From Ipomoea triloba (taxonomy: Eukaryota; Streptophyta; Magnoliopsida; Solanales; Convolvulaceae), in contig NC_044916.1 in NCBI RefSeq assembly GCF_003576645.1, positions 21,617,546 through 21,681,545 of the forward strand: a stretch of 64,000 bases of DNA, written 5' to 3'. Numbering within the stretch: position 1 is the first letter of the stretch; every line of letters begins with the position of its first letter. Under the pieces are notes generated by a model, which was not told the origin of the DNA, made no database searches, and saw only the letters and a program-made list of their open reading frames with translations. The position numbers and the translations under genes were made by a program. Below are positions 22,755 through 34,775 of this stretch, in pieces.

Positions 22755-23482
22755 ATATTGGCACATAGCTTTTAGAGAAGACTATTTTATAGATGTTTTG
22801 CTGGAACTGTGGGCTTTTACATTTTAGAGTAGGGGTGTGGTAAATTTAGTAATAATGTGAATAGAGAATAATGAGGGGAACTAGTATAGCTTAATAAAGA
22901 AGGGTAGGGCCTTTGTTTACACTATTCAAGGCATTAGGCTACCATGAGAGCACACTCAGGCCTTTTGGGAACAGAAGCTAGGAAGAAGAAGAAGAAGAAG
23001 AAAATCGAAGAAGGGAAAAGATCCTTTTTAATTATTTGTGGTCTCAGCTCTTGGCTCTCAATCCTTTATTCCTTGTTCCTCTTCTTTCTGCTCCACCTTG
23101 GAGTACAGGGGATAGTCTAACTTATACCACCATTCTCTATTGTATCATTCAACCTATCAATCTTAGGGAATGTCAATTATGCTTAAGCAATATCATAGAC
23201 TTAACGTCTATGGATCATAGGCGAGACCCACTTCATTGAGTGCTCTTCTGTCACGCCTCCTTAGAGTAATTCCATTAGTGCATTTTTAGCTATAAGAGAA
23301 AACGCTGCATTGAAATGGAAATATCCAAATTAGTGCTTCTAAGACACACAAGAAGAAAACCGAACAAGTCCAACCGGAGCAGTTTTGTAATCACAGCATT
23401 TGTGTGACAAAACTGTAGTTTTAACTTTCATCTTACGCTTATAGCAGGCTATTAAGTATAAATAACAGGGTGGAGCAACAAA

Positions 23483-23555
23483 TTTGTTGTAGTCTAGTCG
23501 GTTAGGATACTCGGCTCTCACCCGAGAGACCCGGGTTTGATTCCCGGCAACGGAA
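23483..23555 (+). tRNA. tRNA-Glu(CTC) copy G25, B-box TTTGATT
   Basis: Acceptor TTTGTTG (wobbles at 2 and 3) and B-box C-to-T; otherwise consensus. Confidence 0.7.
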
Positions 23556-23612
23556 ACTCTTTTTATGCTTTGATATTGCACCGCGCATTCACGGCGGAGG
23601 GGAAAAAGGATA

Positions 23613-23678
23613 ACTCTCAACCTCAGGATCACTCAGAAGCTATGAGACCTACGCGCTAGCCAACTGCGCCACCACCCC
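23613..23678 (-). pseudogene. tRNA-Met copy M26, 3' end deleted
   Basis: The acceptor 3' strand and most of the T-arm are missing, because the sequence jumps from the inter-gene GGATA straight to ACTCTCAAC. The same deletion is present at 55662-55727 in the right array, so the two units descend from one. Confidence 0.9.
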
Positions 23679-23731
23679 ATGTTGACACATAGCTTTTAGA
23701 GAAGACTATTTTATAGATGTTTTGCTGGAAC

Positions 23732-23732
23732 N
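23732..23732. other. Single-N sequence join
   Basis: One N separates array sequence (ending mid-spacer) from a diverged retroelement fragment. About 340 bp of the array unit is missing across it. This is probably a scaffold join, so adjacency here is not proven. Confidence 0.85.
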
Positions 23733-24065
23733 TCTCACTCTTCCGGAATGCATCGAATGGTGGAGAGATGGGGTGATTGAAGGCAACTTCATAGGTGAAG
23801 CCTTTGTCAATTACCTTCACCTGGATATATCAAACGAATATCTAGAGCAGGTGAACTTTGAAGACCTCCACAAGACACGAGCAGCCATAAACGAGAAGAG
23901 GAAAGCGAATAAGCAGTAAGCTCTCGATGTCTACATGCATTCGAATTTGATGTTGTTCTTTATCTTCTCTCTTTTCTGCTAAAGCCCTGTAAAACACTCC
24001 TGTTATGATAATATATATATCTTTTGTTGGGGTGTTGCGTGAGTTTGGTTATTCTTGCTTTAGTA
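23733..24065 (+). mobile_element. 3' fragment of a diverged Sirevirus relative
   Basis: The reading frame from 23733 to the TAA at 23917-23919 encodes the C-terminal domain of the env-like ORF (motif LPECIEWWRDGVI), similar to the end of the intact ORF at 42097-45486 but only about half identical by eye. The following untranslated part keeps GGGGTGTTGCGTGAGTTT, which is also present after the other copies. It stops about 110 bp short of a polypurine tract and LTR. A second, older family member is represented. Confidence 0.75.
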
Positions 24066-24176
24066 CCTATCAATCTTAGGGAATGTCAATTATGCTTAAG
24101 CAATATCATAGACTTAACCTCTATGGATCATAGGCGAGACCCACTTCATTGAGTGCTCTTCCGTCACGCCTCCTTA
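24066..24176 (+). repeat. Array-unit scrap left of the retroelement
   Basis: Matches array spacer from CCTATCAATC to CCTCCTTA, where the retroelement begins. The unit resumes at 51462 with GAGCAATTCC. Confidence 0.9.
24172..24176. repeat. Target-site duplication, left (CCTTA)
   Basis: CCTTA directly precedes the LTR start TGTTAGG and is repeated at 51457-51461 directly after the LTR end CCAACA. Five bp is the usual copia duplication length. Other array units have one CCTTA here. Confidence 0.9.
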
Positions 24177-25459
24177 TGTTAGGAACATCATGTAATAGGT
24201 TTTGATGATACCAACTGTTAAGTAAGAATCCCCAAGTCTCGATACATAGGCAAAACAATGTAAGTTCGATAAGTAAACTAAGAGCGAAAATACAACCGGG
24301 TAATTTGAGCTCAACTCGGGAAATATTTAAGCTTAAGGTAAACTTGTTTGAACAACTTAGAAGTTTTCGTGTTGTAAGCAAACAGATAGATCAGAAGCAG
24401 GCACGAGACAACTCTGGAGGAATAAGGGTCTACGAGACATCAACTAAGTCTCGAGACACAAGCCAAGTTCGAGAGGTAAGGACCTCTCGATATACCTATC
24501 GAGTTCGAGACGTAAAGAACATTCGAGAGATAGACCTCTCGATACATGGGATTGAAACATCAAGTGGTCGAGACATCTTTTATGGTCTCGATAAACCGGC
24601 ACTTCTCCAAGAGGCTGAATGTTAGTCAACATGTGCAGATAAAATACTCTAAGTTTGGAGAAGAAGAATATCATGGAGATAAAATATTGAAGAGGTGCTG
24701 AGCGGGAGGTTTCAAAATGGACGGAAATGGATGACACGTCAGACCTCCACCACAAACGGTCAAAAGGTGCACCAATGCTGAAGTGGTCTGATTCCCTACA
24801 AACAAGGAATAATGGGAATATAAAAAGAGTAACTTTATCCAAAAGAAGCAAGTGAAGCATGAGCTCAAGAAAGTGGAATATGGAATATTCACTACAAAAC
24901 AAAAGGCTCAAGTTACAAGACCACTACTCCATGAAAAATGCTAAAAATATGCAAGACCCATGATCAGCATGGGAGACAAATTTCAAACGGAATAATTTTC
25001 CCTCCAACGGAATTATTCCTCTACTCTCATATATAAGGACGTAAAGACACAAAGAAAAGAAGTGGAGAAAAATAAGGAAGTAGGAAAAAGAGGTTCAAAA
25101 GGTTAACAAGAGGTGTCTGATAAAACGTTCTAGTGCAAAGTGCTTAACTTGGGATATCATCCTGATATTCAATACAGCGAGAGAACACATCTTAGTGTTC
25201 GAAGAGAGTTACAAAGCTAAACTGTTATACATCCAGAAGGTGACCAAAGCTGCTCTACATCAAGGCTGATTCAACGATAGCTTGTGGTCAGATTGGAGAT
25301 TGTTACATTCAACTGTGACTATCAACAACATCTTGCTTTGGATTAAGCGAGGGAGGCGGAGTATCCTGGCTGCTGTCCGAGCGAAAGAAACCTGAGGCTT
25401 GACGCGGGCTTGGTGATCAAAGGTCAAGTGCTCGAGAGGTGGAGTAACTGGAAGCGGGG

Positions 25460-26596
25460 TCTAGTACAATAACGAGCGCTTGAGCTTTGATCACCAAGCC
25501 CGCCTCAAGCCTCAGGTTTTTTCGCCCGCTTCCAGTTACTCCACCTCTCGAGCACTTGACTTTGATCACCAAGCCCGCGTCAAGCCTCAGGTTTCTTTCG
25601 CTCGGACAGCCAGGTTACTCCGCCTCTCCTCAGGTTTTCTCCCCGCTTCCAGTTACTCCACCTCTCGAGCACTTGACCTTTGATCACCAAGCCCGCGTCA
25701 AGCCTCAGGTTTCTTTCGCTCGGACAGCAGCCAGGATACTCCACCTCCCTTGCTTAATCCAAAGCAAGACGTTGTTGATAGTCACAGTTGAATGTAACAA
25801 TCTCCAATCTGACCACAAGCTATCGTTGAATCAACTTTGATGTAGAGCAGCTTTGGTCACCTTCTGGATGTATGACAGTTTAGCTTTGTAACTCTCTTCG
25901 ACACTAAGATGTGTTCTCTCGCTGTATTGAATATCAGGATGATATTCCAAGTTAAGCACTTTGCACTGGAACGTTTTTATCAGACACCTCTTGTTAACCT
26001 CTTGACCTCTTTCACAACCCCTTACTCCTTATATATGAGAGTATATACTATTCCGTTTGAAATTGGTCTCCCACGCGAACATGGGTCTTTGCACAATTTC
26101 AGCATTTTCATGGAGTAGTGGTCTTGTAACTTGAGCCTTTTGTTTTGTAGTGAATATTCCATATTCCACTTTCTTGAGTTCATGCTTCACTTGCTTCTTT
26201 TGGATAAGTTTTCTTTTTATGTTCCCATCATTCCTTGTTTGGGGAATCTGACCACTTCAGGATTGGTGCACTTCTTGACCGTTTGTGGTGGAGGTCTGAC
26301 GTGTCATCCACTTCCGTCCATTTTGAAACCTCCCGCAGCACCTCTTCAATATCTCCATGATTTTTCTTTCTCCAAACTTAGAGTATTTTATCTGCACATG
26401 TTGACTAACATTCAGCCTCTTGGAGAAGTGCCGGTTTATCGAGACCATAAAAGATGTCTCGACCACTTGATGTTTCAATCCCATGTATCGAGAGGTCTAT
26501 CTCTCGAATATTCTTTACGTCTCGAACTCGATAGGTATATCGAGAGGTCCTTACCTCTCGAACTTGGCTTGTCTCTCGAGACTTAGTTTGATGTCG
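25460..26596 (-). repeat. Inverted LTR segment (fold-back with 24177-25459)
   Basis: This is the reverse complement of LTR sequence from the CTCGAGAC cluster through the GC-rich minisatellite. It abuts the forward copy with almost no spacer, so the locus forms a near-perfect hairpin with arms of about 1 kb. A 25-N gap ends it, so misassembly is possible. Confidence 0.85.
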
Positions 26597-26621
26597 NNNN
26601 NNNNNNNNNNNNNNNNNNNNN
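26597..26621. other. Sequence gap (25 N)
   Basis: Twenty-five Ns lie exactly where the inverted LTR segment meets the forward LTR 3' end. Confidence 0.99.
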
Positions 26622-26979
26622 AAGGGAAGTTTTTAGTGCAATCCTTCCAGGGAGTTTCTGGAAGAAGAGTGGAAGTAGGCGGGTTGGCCGAACCACTTAA
26701 AAATCTCTCTTGCACTTACTTTCTGCTTTTATCTCTCGCTAACTTCTCGATTGCACTGCATATAATCATACCTCTCGAATTAACCCAAACTCGTGCTAAC
26801 TAAAAGGGGATAACATTTCCGCTGCGCATAAAACTTTGTCTTCAAGCCGTGAGGTATCGAACCTAAACATCCTAAGTTCAATACACACGAGAGGTCGAAA
26901 AGATTTGCAAAATCTTATACAAGTCTATTCACCCCCCCCCCCCCCTAGACTTGTACCCCATCCCCTTGGAACCAACAAT

Positions 26980-26991
26980 TGGTATCAGAGC
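26980..26991 (+). other. Primer-binding site (initiator tRNA-Met)
   Basis: TGGTATCAGAGC starts 2 bp after the LTR end. It is complementary to the 3' end of plant initiator tRNA-Met, the usual primer of plant copia elements. No PBS follows LTR-B or LTR-C. Confidence 0.93.
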
Positions 26992-27090
26992 TAGTTCTCT
27001 GATCGATATAAACCTTTGTTTATATTGCCTAGCGATCCTTCTTTGAAAAATCTTCTTAAATATTTTCAAAGCACGAGCTAATTTTTCAAT

Positions 27091-28303
27091 ATGGACAGCA
27101 TGTTGTCGAGACATCTTCTTTTTGATCTTAGCAGGGTTGACGACTGGAAAACACGCATGCTTGCGTACTTATCAGCCCTGCATGAGGAGATGGCCGAGGT
27201 TATAACTTCTGGACCAGTCGAGATCCTAATGGTTAATACTGCTGCAGTTCAAACCCAAGAAACACCAAAGTACATCCCAAAGCCTAGGGAAGAATGGACC
27301 AGTGATGATAGAAAGAGAAACAACTTGGACAACATTGCCAAGGACATTCTCTTCAGAGCCATAGATGAAACCATCTTTCCAAAAGTAAGAAAGTGCAAAA
27401 CGGCAAAAGAGGTATGGGATACTTTGATGTTAATTGGTGAAGGTGACGAACAGGAAAAGGAAAACAAGCTCACCGTGGCCATGAAGAAGTTCGAAGACTT
27501 CAAGATGAAGTCAGGAGAGAGCATCGACAGCATGGAGTCTCGGTTCATGAAGCTCACAACCGAGATCAGTGACCTTGAAAAGGAGATCCCACAAAAGGAG
27601 CTGAACCTGAAGGTCTTACGTGGCCTCACTAAGGAGTGGGAAGTAAAGGTGATCACGATGAGAGATCACCGAGATCTGAAGGAAACCACAACAGACAAAC
27701 TCTTCCGGGATCTCAAAGCCTTCGAGTTCGAGATGTTCCCAAGAGATGAGGACATTGTGGATCGACGAAACGTAGCACTTGTTGCTGAGCAACCATCCAC
27801 ATCTTCAAGGTCAGACTCTAATCCTATGAATGTTATGTCTGACGAACAGTTTGCTCTCTTTGTGAGAAAGTTCAGGAAATACATGAAGATGAACCAGGAG
27901 AGCAACAAAAGTTCACCTTCCTCCTCAAGAAGGAAAAATGAGAGATATCCATCCAGAAGGACGGAGGAGGAAAATCAGGGTCTATGCTACAACTGTAGAA
28001 GACCGGGACATTTCAAGGCCGAATGCCCTTACCCACTAGTAAGCAAGCATCAGGGCCAAGAAGGCAAGGATTCCAAGAGAATAGAGGAATCCAGGGAGAA
28101 GCCAACAAGGTGGCTTCAAAGGATCATCAAAGACGTATCAGCGCAGGAAGGCGCTTGTTGCTGAAGAATTCGAGAGGACAATCGAGGAGTCCGAGACGTC
28201 GAGCTCCAGCGAAAGCAGCAGCAGCTCAGAGGATGAGAGGGGGCTCATCTGCTTATACACCGAGGAAGAGGAGAATCAATGCCTAATGGCCATTGACAAC
28301 GAG
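27091..28303 (+). pseudogene. gag, copy 1 (frameshifted near its end)
   Basis: Starts at ATG 27091, 113 bp after the LTR. It encodes a UBN2/copia-type Gag with capsid-like sequence over residues ~10-210, a Ser-rich linker, and a CCHC zinc knuckle [14 protein letters not shown] (27985-28026) for RNA binding. A 2-bp deletion near 28107, relative to copy 2, shifts the frame, so the open frame from 27091 ends at 28164. At 28303/28304 it joins pol directly, lacking the 1,034-bp segment found in copy 2. Without the 2-bp loss, gag and pol would be one frame. Confidence 0.85.
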
Positions 28304-30640
28304 GACACCAGGGACGTGTGGTTCATTGACAGTGGATGTTCGAGACATATGACTGGAAATCTAACACTGCTTGAGAACATCCAACCTATCGAAGGTCCCT
28401 TGGTGACATTTGGCGACAACGAGAAGAAGGGCGCACAAGAGCTGTTGGTGAAATCCAAAAGAATGAGCTGGTTATTAAAGGAGTGTCCTACGTTGAGGGG
28501 CTCAAGTTCAATCTCCTTAGTACAAGCCAGTTCTGTGACAAGGGCCACAAAGTTGTCTTCACCAAAAGCAAATGTCAGATTATGAACGAGGAATCTCTCG
28601 AAGTCGTCTTGGAAGCAGCAAGGAAAGGAAACATGTACATAGTGGATTGGAGGTCTGCAAAAACCATCCCTATGTATGCTAGCAAGGAGCAAGGAAGACT
28701 TATGCTGGGATTGGCATAGTAAGCTTAGTCATCTGAACTTCAAGACTATCAACAAGCTTACTAAGAGGAACTAGTGGAAGGACTGCCCAAAGTGACGTTT
28801 CGAAAGGATAAAATTTGTGAGGCATGTCAACGTTGCAAACAGATCAAATCCTCTTTCAAGAGCAAAGCCGAGACATCATCCACTAGACCATTAAGTCTTC
28901 TTCACATGGACTTATTTGGCCCAGTGGATCCACCCAGCATAAAGGGAAAGAAGTACACTCTTGTGGTAGTGGATGACTACACAAGATTCACTTGGACCGT
29001 GTTCTTAACCAAGAAAAGCGAGACAAAAATTGCCCTACCAAATCTCTTGAAACAAGTTCAAGTTGAAAAGGAAGTCTCGATACTAAAGATCCGGTCAGAT
29101 CAAGGTGGAGAGTTCGTTAATCAAGTAATCGAGAGCTACTGCAACGAGAACGGAATTCATCATCAACTATCAGCTGCTCGAACACCTCAACAAAACGGGG
29201 TTGCTGAAAGAAGGAACAGAACTCTCAAAGAAGCCGCAAGGACCATGCTCTCGCAAGCCAACATATCACAAGGATTTTGGGCAGAAGCAATCAACACAGC
29301 GTGCTACACCCAAAATCGGTCCTTGATAGTAAAAGGAGTTGGAAAGACTCCATATGAGTTGTGGAATGGAAGAAAACCGAATGTAAGCCACTTCCACTCA
29401 TTCGGGTGCAAATGCTATATTCACAACAATGGGAAGACTCAACGAAGAACTTTTGAAGAAAAGGCAGATGATGGAGTATTTCTGGGATACTCATCGACAA
29501 GCAAAGCACTCAGAGTCTTCAACAAGCGGAGTTTGGTGGTTGAAGAGTCCATACATGTTACCTTTGATGAAAGGGCATCAACAGATCAACCATCAAAGAC
29601 AACGGAAGCTGCTGAGGAAGATCAGCCAGAGTCTATCGAGAGATCAAACTTACCTCTCGAAGACAAGCAGTCGATAGTTCGAGACGTAGCAGAACTCCAG
29701 TCAGAATCAGATGATGAAGAGTCTACCAAGAAGAAAGCGCCTGACTCAGTTGATCAAAACCAGATCATAGATGTTCAACCCATATCTCAACCTTCAATGG
29801 AAGTATCAACTGAGGAGCCGCAACCCGACCTAAGATGGCTGAGAAGTCACCCTGCTGATCAAGTGATCGGAGATGTACGTGACAGAGTTCGAACCAGATC
29901 AGCTTACAGAGAAAGCATGTTTGCTTGTTTTCTATCTCAAATAGAGCCTAAGGTGATCGATGAGGCTCTAAGCGACGCAGATTGGGTGCAAGCAATGCAA
30001 GAGGAACTTCATCAGTTCGAGAGGAACGACGTTTGGGAACTAGTTCCGAGACCTCATCATCAGAATGTCATTGGTACAAAGTGGGTTTTCAGAAACAAGA
30101 TGAATGAGGATGGAGTTATTGTTAGGAACAAGGCCAGACTTGTTGCCAAAGGCTATGCCAGGAGGAAGGAATAGATTTTGATGAAACCTTCGCTCCAGTG
30201 GCACGTCTCGAAGCCATACGCATCTTTCTCGCATATGCCGCCTTCAAAGATTTTAAGGTATATCAAATGGATGTCAAGAGCGCTTTTCTGAACGGACTTC
30301 TCGAAGAAGAGGTGTACGTTGAACAACCTCCGGGTTTCTTGAAGGACGTGGAGCTGACAAAGTATACAAGTTGAAGAAGGCACTTTACGGCTTAAAACAA
30401 GCTCCGAGAGCTTGGTACGATACCTTATCCTCTTTTCTACTTCAGTGTGGGTTCACCAAAGGCCTAGTGGACAAAACATTGTTTAGGATTAAGGATGGGG
30501 ATCACATCTTATTGGCAAATCTATGTGGACGATATCATTTTGGTAGCACCAATCCAGACTTGTGCGAGAAGTTCTCCAGTTTGATGAAAGGAAAGTTCGA
30601 GATGAGCATGATGGAGAGCTCAACTACTTCCTTGGACTAT
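28304..30640 (+). pseudogene. pol, copy 1 (protease, integrase, partial RT)
   Basis: Protease motif [10 protein letters not shown] begins at 28328 and is preceded by the usual aromatic W, which copy 2 lacks. Integrase spans about 28774-29560 and RT from about 29960. At least eight one- or two-base indels relative to copy 2 break the frame (near 28430, 28662, 28771, 30157, 30349, 30515, 30539, 30613). Substitutions are few, which looks more like read error than decay. Sequence stops inside RT at about 30640 and jumps to the post-pol spacer, so the RT end is deleted. Confidence 0.85.
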
Positions 30641-31204
30641 ATGAGAATAAGGAGGTTAGGATCAATCACTCAGGGGAAGATCCTTAACCAGATCAACTAA
30701 GGAGGTTTAGGGATCAATCACTCAGGGGAAGATCCTTAAACTCATAGGAAGATCATTCACCTTCGAAAGGTGAATTTGATAAGCTCAACGGATATATGAG
30801 GGAACGGCTATCTTTGGACATAAATGCTAGCCACGTGGTCATCGACTGACGGTTTTTCGCACTTAAGGGCATTATCTTGATTAGTGGAGCATGCTTATTT
30901 TAAAATATCAATACTCCACTGTCTCAAAGCTTAAACCGTTCTATACTTTACCGAAATACCCTTACCAAAATACCTTATAAGCTGACCGTTATCAGGGGTA
31001 TTTCTGACTTCTCACATCTTTTAAATCAACCGGGATCCTTCCACGGGTCAAACTCTCAACCCTACCCATATATCCAACCCGAATCCGCCTAATATAAAAG
31101 CAAAATCCTTCTTCTTTACCCGGATTCAAACTCAAAACCATATACCAAAATCCCCAAATCCTTAGACGCTGTACACATTCCCTCCAAAACACACAAACTT
31201 TTCA
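30641..31204 (+). other. Post-pol spacer and leader of the env-like ORF, copy 1
   Basis: Begins with two copies of a short GGTTAGGGATCAATCACTCA-type repeat, then AT-rich leader with TATAAAA at 31093-31099, 112 bp before the env-like ATG. No gene seen. Confidence 0.6.
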
Positions 31205-34200
31205 ATGGCGTCTGAATCATCATCTTCTTCATCTTCATCTTCATCCTCCAGTGCATACCAGAGAGAGCTAGACCACATACGCTCTCAGATTAAACAAGTC
31301 AAGGCGGGAAGCATCCTTGACAAAGATGGCTTCATCACCCACTCGCCAAATCCAACAATGGCGGAGAGAGTCTTGAAGAAATTTGAGAAGGCAGGACTAA
31401 TGCGGTACATGACGCATGACTACCGAACCATTCATGACCTCGACTACACAGAATGGTTCGCTCATGCCAAGGTCACGAAGGGCAAGATTGAAAGCCGCTT
31501 CAACGAAATAGACATAACAATCTGTGGGTGATTTACGAGCAGCATTCGACTTTGCTACGTCGGAGGAGGCAGTCAAGCACCTATCGGACTACAACATGGA
31601 TAAGCAGGAGTTTTGGACAAAATCCGATTGGAGACTGCACCACCCAGAGCATCCTCTGCCCTCCGCAGATTTCATTTGAAGGAGAGGTTTGCCCTAGCCG
31701 CCGAGCTCATCATAAATTCATCCTCGGCAAGGTGTCCGGAACAGACGAAGTCAATCTGGACACTCTGAAAATCCTCCACGCCATCTGGAACAACAACAAG
31801 TTGGACTGGGCTCACATCATCTTCGACTGCCTCAAACACCAAGTGCAGAGCTCAGTTTCCAACTCCGACCTGACAATCTACAAAAAGGTTGGTTTGGCTT
31901 TGTTGTTCAATTTCTATTGAGACTGAAGGGCTTCGAACTGAGGGAAGGCGAGAGTTCATCGAATACCTATATGGGTAGAACGAAACCTCAAGCTAAGGCA
32001 AAAGGTGCTAAGGATGCATCTTCACCCTCAAAGCCTAAGGGAAGGGCAAAAGGAAAGCCCCAGCTAAGGAGAAGCGCTCTGATGACGAGCTTTTGGACAC
32101 CCTAGTCAAAGGGTTGAATTGAAAAGGAAGGCCAAGAGGACCAAGACTGCTGCTGTCACCCAGGTTCGAGAGGTGACACCGTCCGTTATACAAGTACCAT
32201 TTGAGGACAGGGCACAAGCCCAGGGGGAACCTCAGGCTACACTGGCCACTGAGGTTGAGAGAGTGCCCCCTACCAAGTCCCTGTCAGGAACTTTAAGTGT
32301 TGATATACTTGCTGTTGATGGTGCTGAGGATGTTGATGAATCTGTTGGTTTGCCTCAAGGAGGCTCGAGAAGTTGAAGGTACTGGGATCAGTGATCCAGT
32401 ACAGGGTATTGTTGAGGAACCACGACAGGTGGTTCGAGAGGTAGATATTCCAGCAGCTGAAGATCTAGACTGTGTGGGCTGCTGATGGTCAGGGCACTGT
32501 GGTCAGGAACCCAGTGCAAGCTTTTCTGAATGATGGGTTGACACATGATCTCTCGGTTGTTCGAGAGATAACTGAACAAGCTGTGGAGTGTGCATCAGCA
32601 ACAGAAATCCTACCTGCTGACTCTGATGAGCTGAATGCTGAAATCACATCTCGATTGAATCAAAGTGTTGAGAATGTATCGAGTTTGGACGACTTCTCCA
32701 GAGTACTTCGCTGGATCAACTGGAGAACAGGTCCCTTTGATCAATTGATCTCAAGAGCAGCAGAGATGGAGGCTGAGGAACGATTTGCACTAAACTGGTT
32801 AGATCTCACTGAAATCCCAGCCGAGCTTCAAAACCGTGCCCATGAGATGCAAGTAATCAGGAGTAATCTTGGTCGATCTGACAAAGGAAAGGGCATAGCT
32901 GTTGATGCACAAGAAGATGAAGCCGAGCCTGAAGAAGATCCTGAACTAGATGCTCAATTTCGAGAGGATATCAGGCTTGCCACAGCAATATCCTTGGGAC
33001 AAAGTGTAGAACACACAGAGAGTCCAGGAGAGACCTCTGGGGTTGCTCGAGATGATGCTGACACTCCTACTCCAACTGCAGCAATCCCCTTGTCCCAAGT
33101 GAGTGAATCTCTAGAAAGACCAGGTAGCTTCGAGAGGTGAATCCGAGACCTCTGAAGCACATGAGGTGGCACCTAACTCTGTCTTACTACTGCCACCACC
33201 TGAGTCCACACCCTCGAATGCAACAGATGAAGCTCAGACAGTTCGAGAGGGTGAAATTTTGTTGCTCCAACTCCCAGGCTTTCCCATCGATATGGTTAAG
33301 GGAAAGGTGGAGTGCACCAGTTGCTCCTGAGATAATAGATATTCCAGATTCACCAGAGCATACTGAAGTGCAAACAAGTGAGCAACAAGAGCAGAATGAG
33401 GAGAACCCTGCTGGTTCGAGAGTTGAGGTTCAAGAAGGTGGAAACCGGGAAGCACCTGCCGATGAATCAACTCCTCCAGTAGATGATCACGTTCCCAGCA
33501 CTGGTTCGAGAGGTAGTGTTGAGGGGGAACCTCAATCAGATGGAAACCGGGAAGCATCTGATGCAGACTCCCACCTTGGCCAATCCTACCTTACCAGCAG
33601 CTGAAGCTGAGGCTCCAGGTTCGAGAGGTGAAGAGCAAGAAGTGATCCATCCCTCAGGTGGAAACCGGGAAGCACCTGATATGGAGCTACCTTCGAGCTC
33701 TGATCCCAGTGTCCCTGCTGAACCTCAGGAAGTCAGTCGAGAGGTGGACTCGCAATTGCAAGTCATGGGTGGAAATCTGGAAGCACCCAAGTCCCCCAAC
33801 GAAAGGTACATCTCGATCCTCATCTCCTACTTCTGACTATGATCAACAGGCCGAAGAAGTCTTCATTGGCGAAGTGCGTCAATTCATGGCTGATCAATCT
33901 CAGAAGATGGCTCAGCTCGAAAGAATACTCGCTGTGGTCCGCAATGCTGCAATGCCTGCTGATGGCACAAGTGAATCCCAAGGCCGTCATGCCGAACTTC
34001 TCGAACAGGCGATATGGGCTGAGGATGCAGCACGGAAAGCCACTGATGAAGCCGCTGTAGCTCGAGCAGAGCTGCAAGTGCGAGGGCTGAATTAGCCGAG
34101 ATGCGAGCAGAGCTGCGAGCCTTCCAATATTCCAGTGAACTTCGACAGGATGTGATGAAGGCCATACTCGATGACCTGTCGAACCAAGTCCCTGCCCAAC

Positions 34201-34775
34201 TTCAAGCTATTTCGAAGGTATGTCCACCCTCCTCTCCCGTACTGATGATGCCAACAAGGGGGAAAAAAAGAGAAAAAGAAGGGGATACAACGGCAAGAAA
34301 AGGGCAGCAAGTGAACCAGCTGGACCACCTCCAAAAATACCAAGAATCATGAGCAAAGCAGTGAGGATGCCAAACAGGCAGAAAACCTAAGGGTCCAGCG
34401 TACACTGGAAATGGAGAAAGGAGAGAAGAGGACAAGAAAGAAGAAGAAAAAGACAAGAACGACAGTCAGAAGAAGAAAGGAAGATCTTCTCATGACAAAC
34501 TTTAAGTTTGGGAACAGAGAAGACACTGAACAAATTCTGACTCTGGAGATATTCAAGCTTCTGAAACACTGGAATATCAACACACAGCAACATGTCTCCA
34601 GAAGAATGCATTGCTGGTGAAAAGATGGAGTAATTGATGGTGAGTTCGTGGGGGAAGCCTACAGGAACTACAGGCATCTAGATGTCACAGATGAATACTT
34701 AAGCCTGGTAAATCCGAAAGACCCCATCAAGACACGAGAAGCCATTAACAAGAAAAGGAAAGCAACAAGAAGTAA
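31205..34775 (+). pseudogene. env-like ORF, copy 1 (many frameshifts)
   Basis: Same protein as the intact ORF at 42097-45486, starting at ATG 31205 with a poly-Ser tract. Numerous one- and two-base deletions break it (for example near 31522, 31617, 31711, 31895 and 31946). It carries about 220 bp more than the intact copy at roughly 33437-33656, between two copies of a GGTGGAAACCGGGAAGCACC repeat, so the ORF is length-polymorphic. Confidence 0.85.

Larger units (their letters stand above)
1..23731. repeat. Left tandem array of ~940-bp tRNA-Glu/tRNA-Met units
   Basis: About 25 head-to-tail units; the first four Glu genes are spaced exactly 940 bp apart. Each unit reads: tRNA-Met (minus strand), about 780 bp of spacer, tRNA-Glu (plus strand), about 58 bp, next tRNA-Met. 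The spacer holds a (GAA)n tract near unit position 315 and no credible gene. Its recurrent 67-75 codon reading frame begins at TTG, not ATG, and recurs only because the DNA recurs. Units 1-5 are nearly identical, whereas those from about 9 kb onward differ by many substitutions and small indels. Unequal crossing over or gene conversion is the likely source of the array. Indels include a 185-bp tandem duplication at 10842-11211. Confidence 0.95.
24177..26977 (+). repeat. LTR-A (5' LTR), rearranged
   Basis: Segment 24177-25459 is LTR in forward sense, with TATATAA at 25030-25036. Segment 25460-26596 is LTR in reverse sense. After 25 Ns, 26622-26977 is the forward 3' end of the LTR, ending CCAACA. 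A normal LTR here is about 1.8 kb (see LTR-D), so this one is inflated by the inverted segment. Confidence 0.85.

Noticed and set aside
1..23731. CRISPR-like or satellite-only reading of the repeats
   Set aside because: Units are ~940 bp with complete eukaryotic tRNA genes, so neither a CRISPR array nor a simple satellite fits.
24305..24625. 106-codon frames repeated in each LTR as genes
   Set aside because: They lie wholly within LTR U3 sequence, repeat with the LTR, and consist of the CTCGAGA motif cluster read as protein.
25480..25840. Overlapping frames in the GC-rich part of LTR-A as a repeat protein
   Set aside because: They are translations of the inverted LTR minisatellite.
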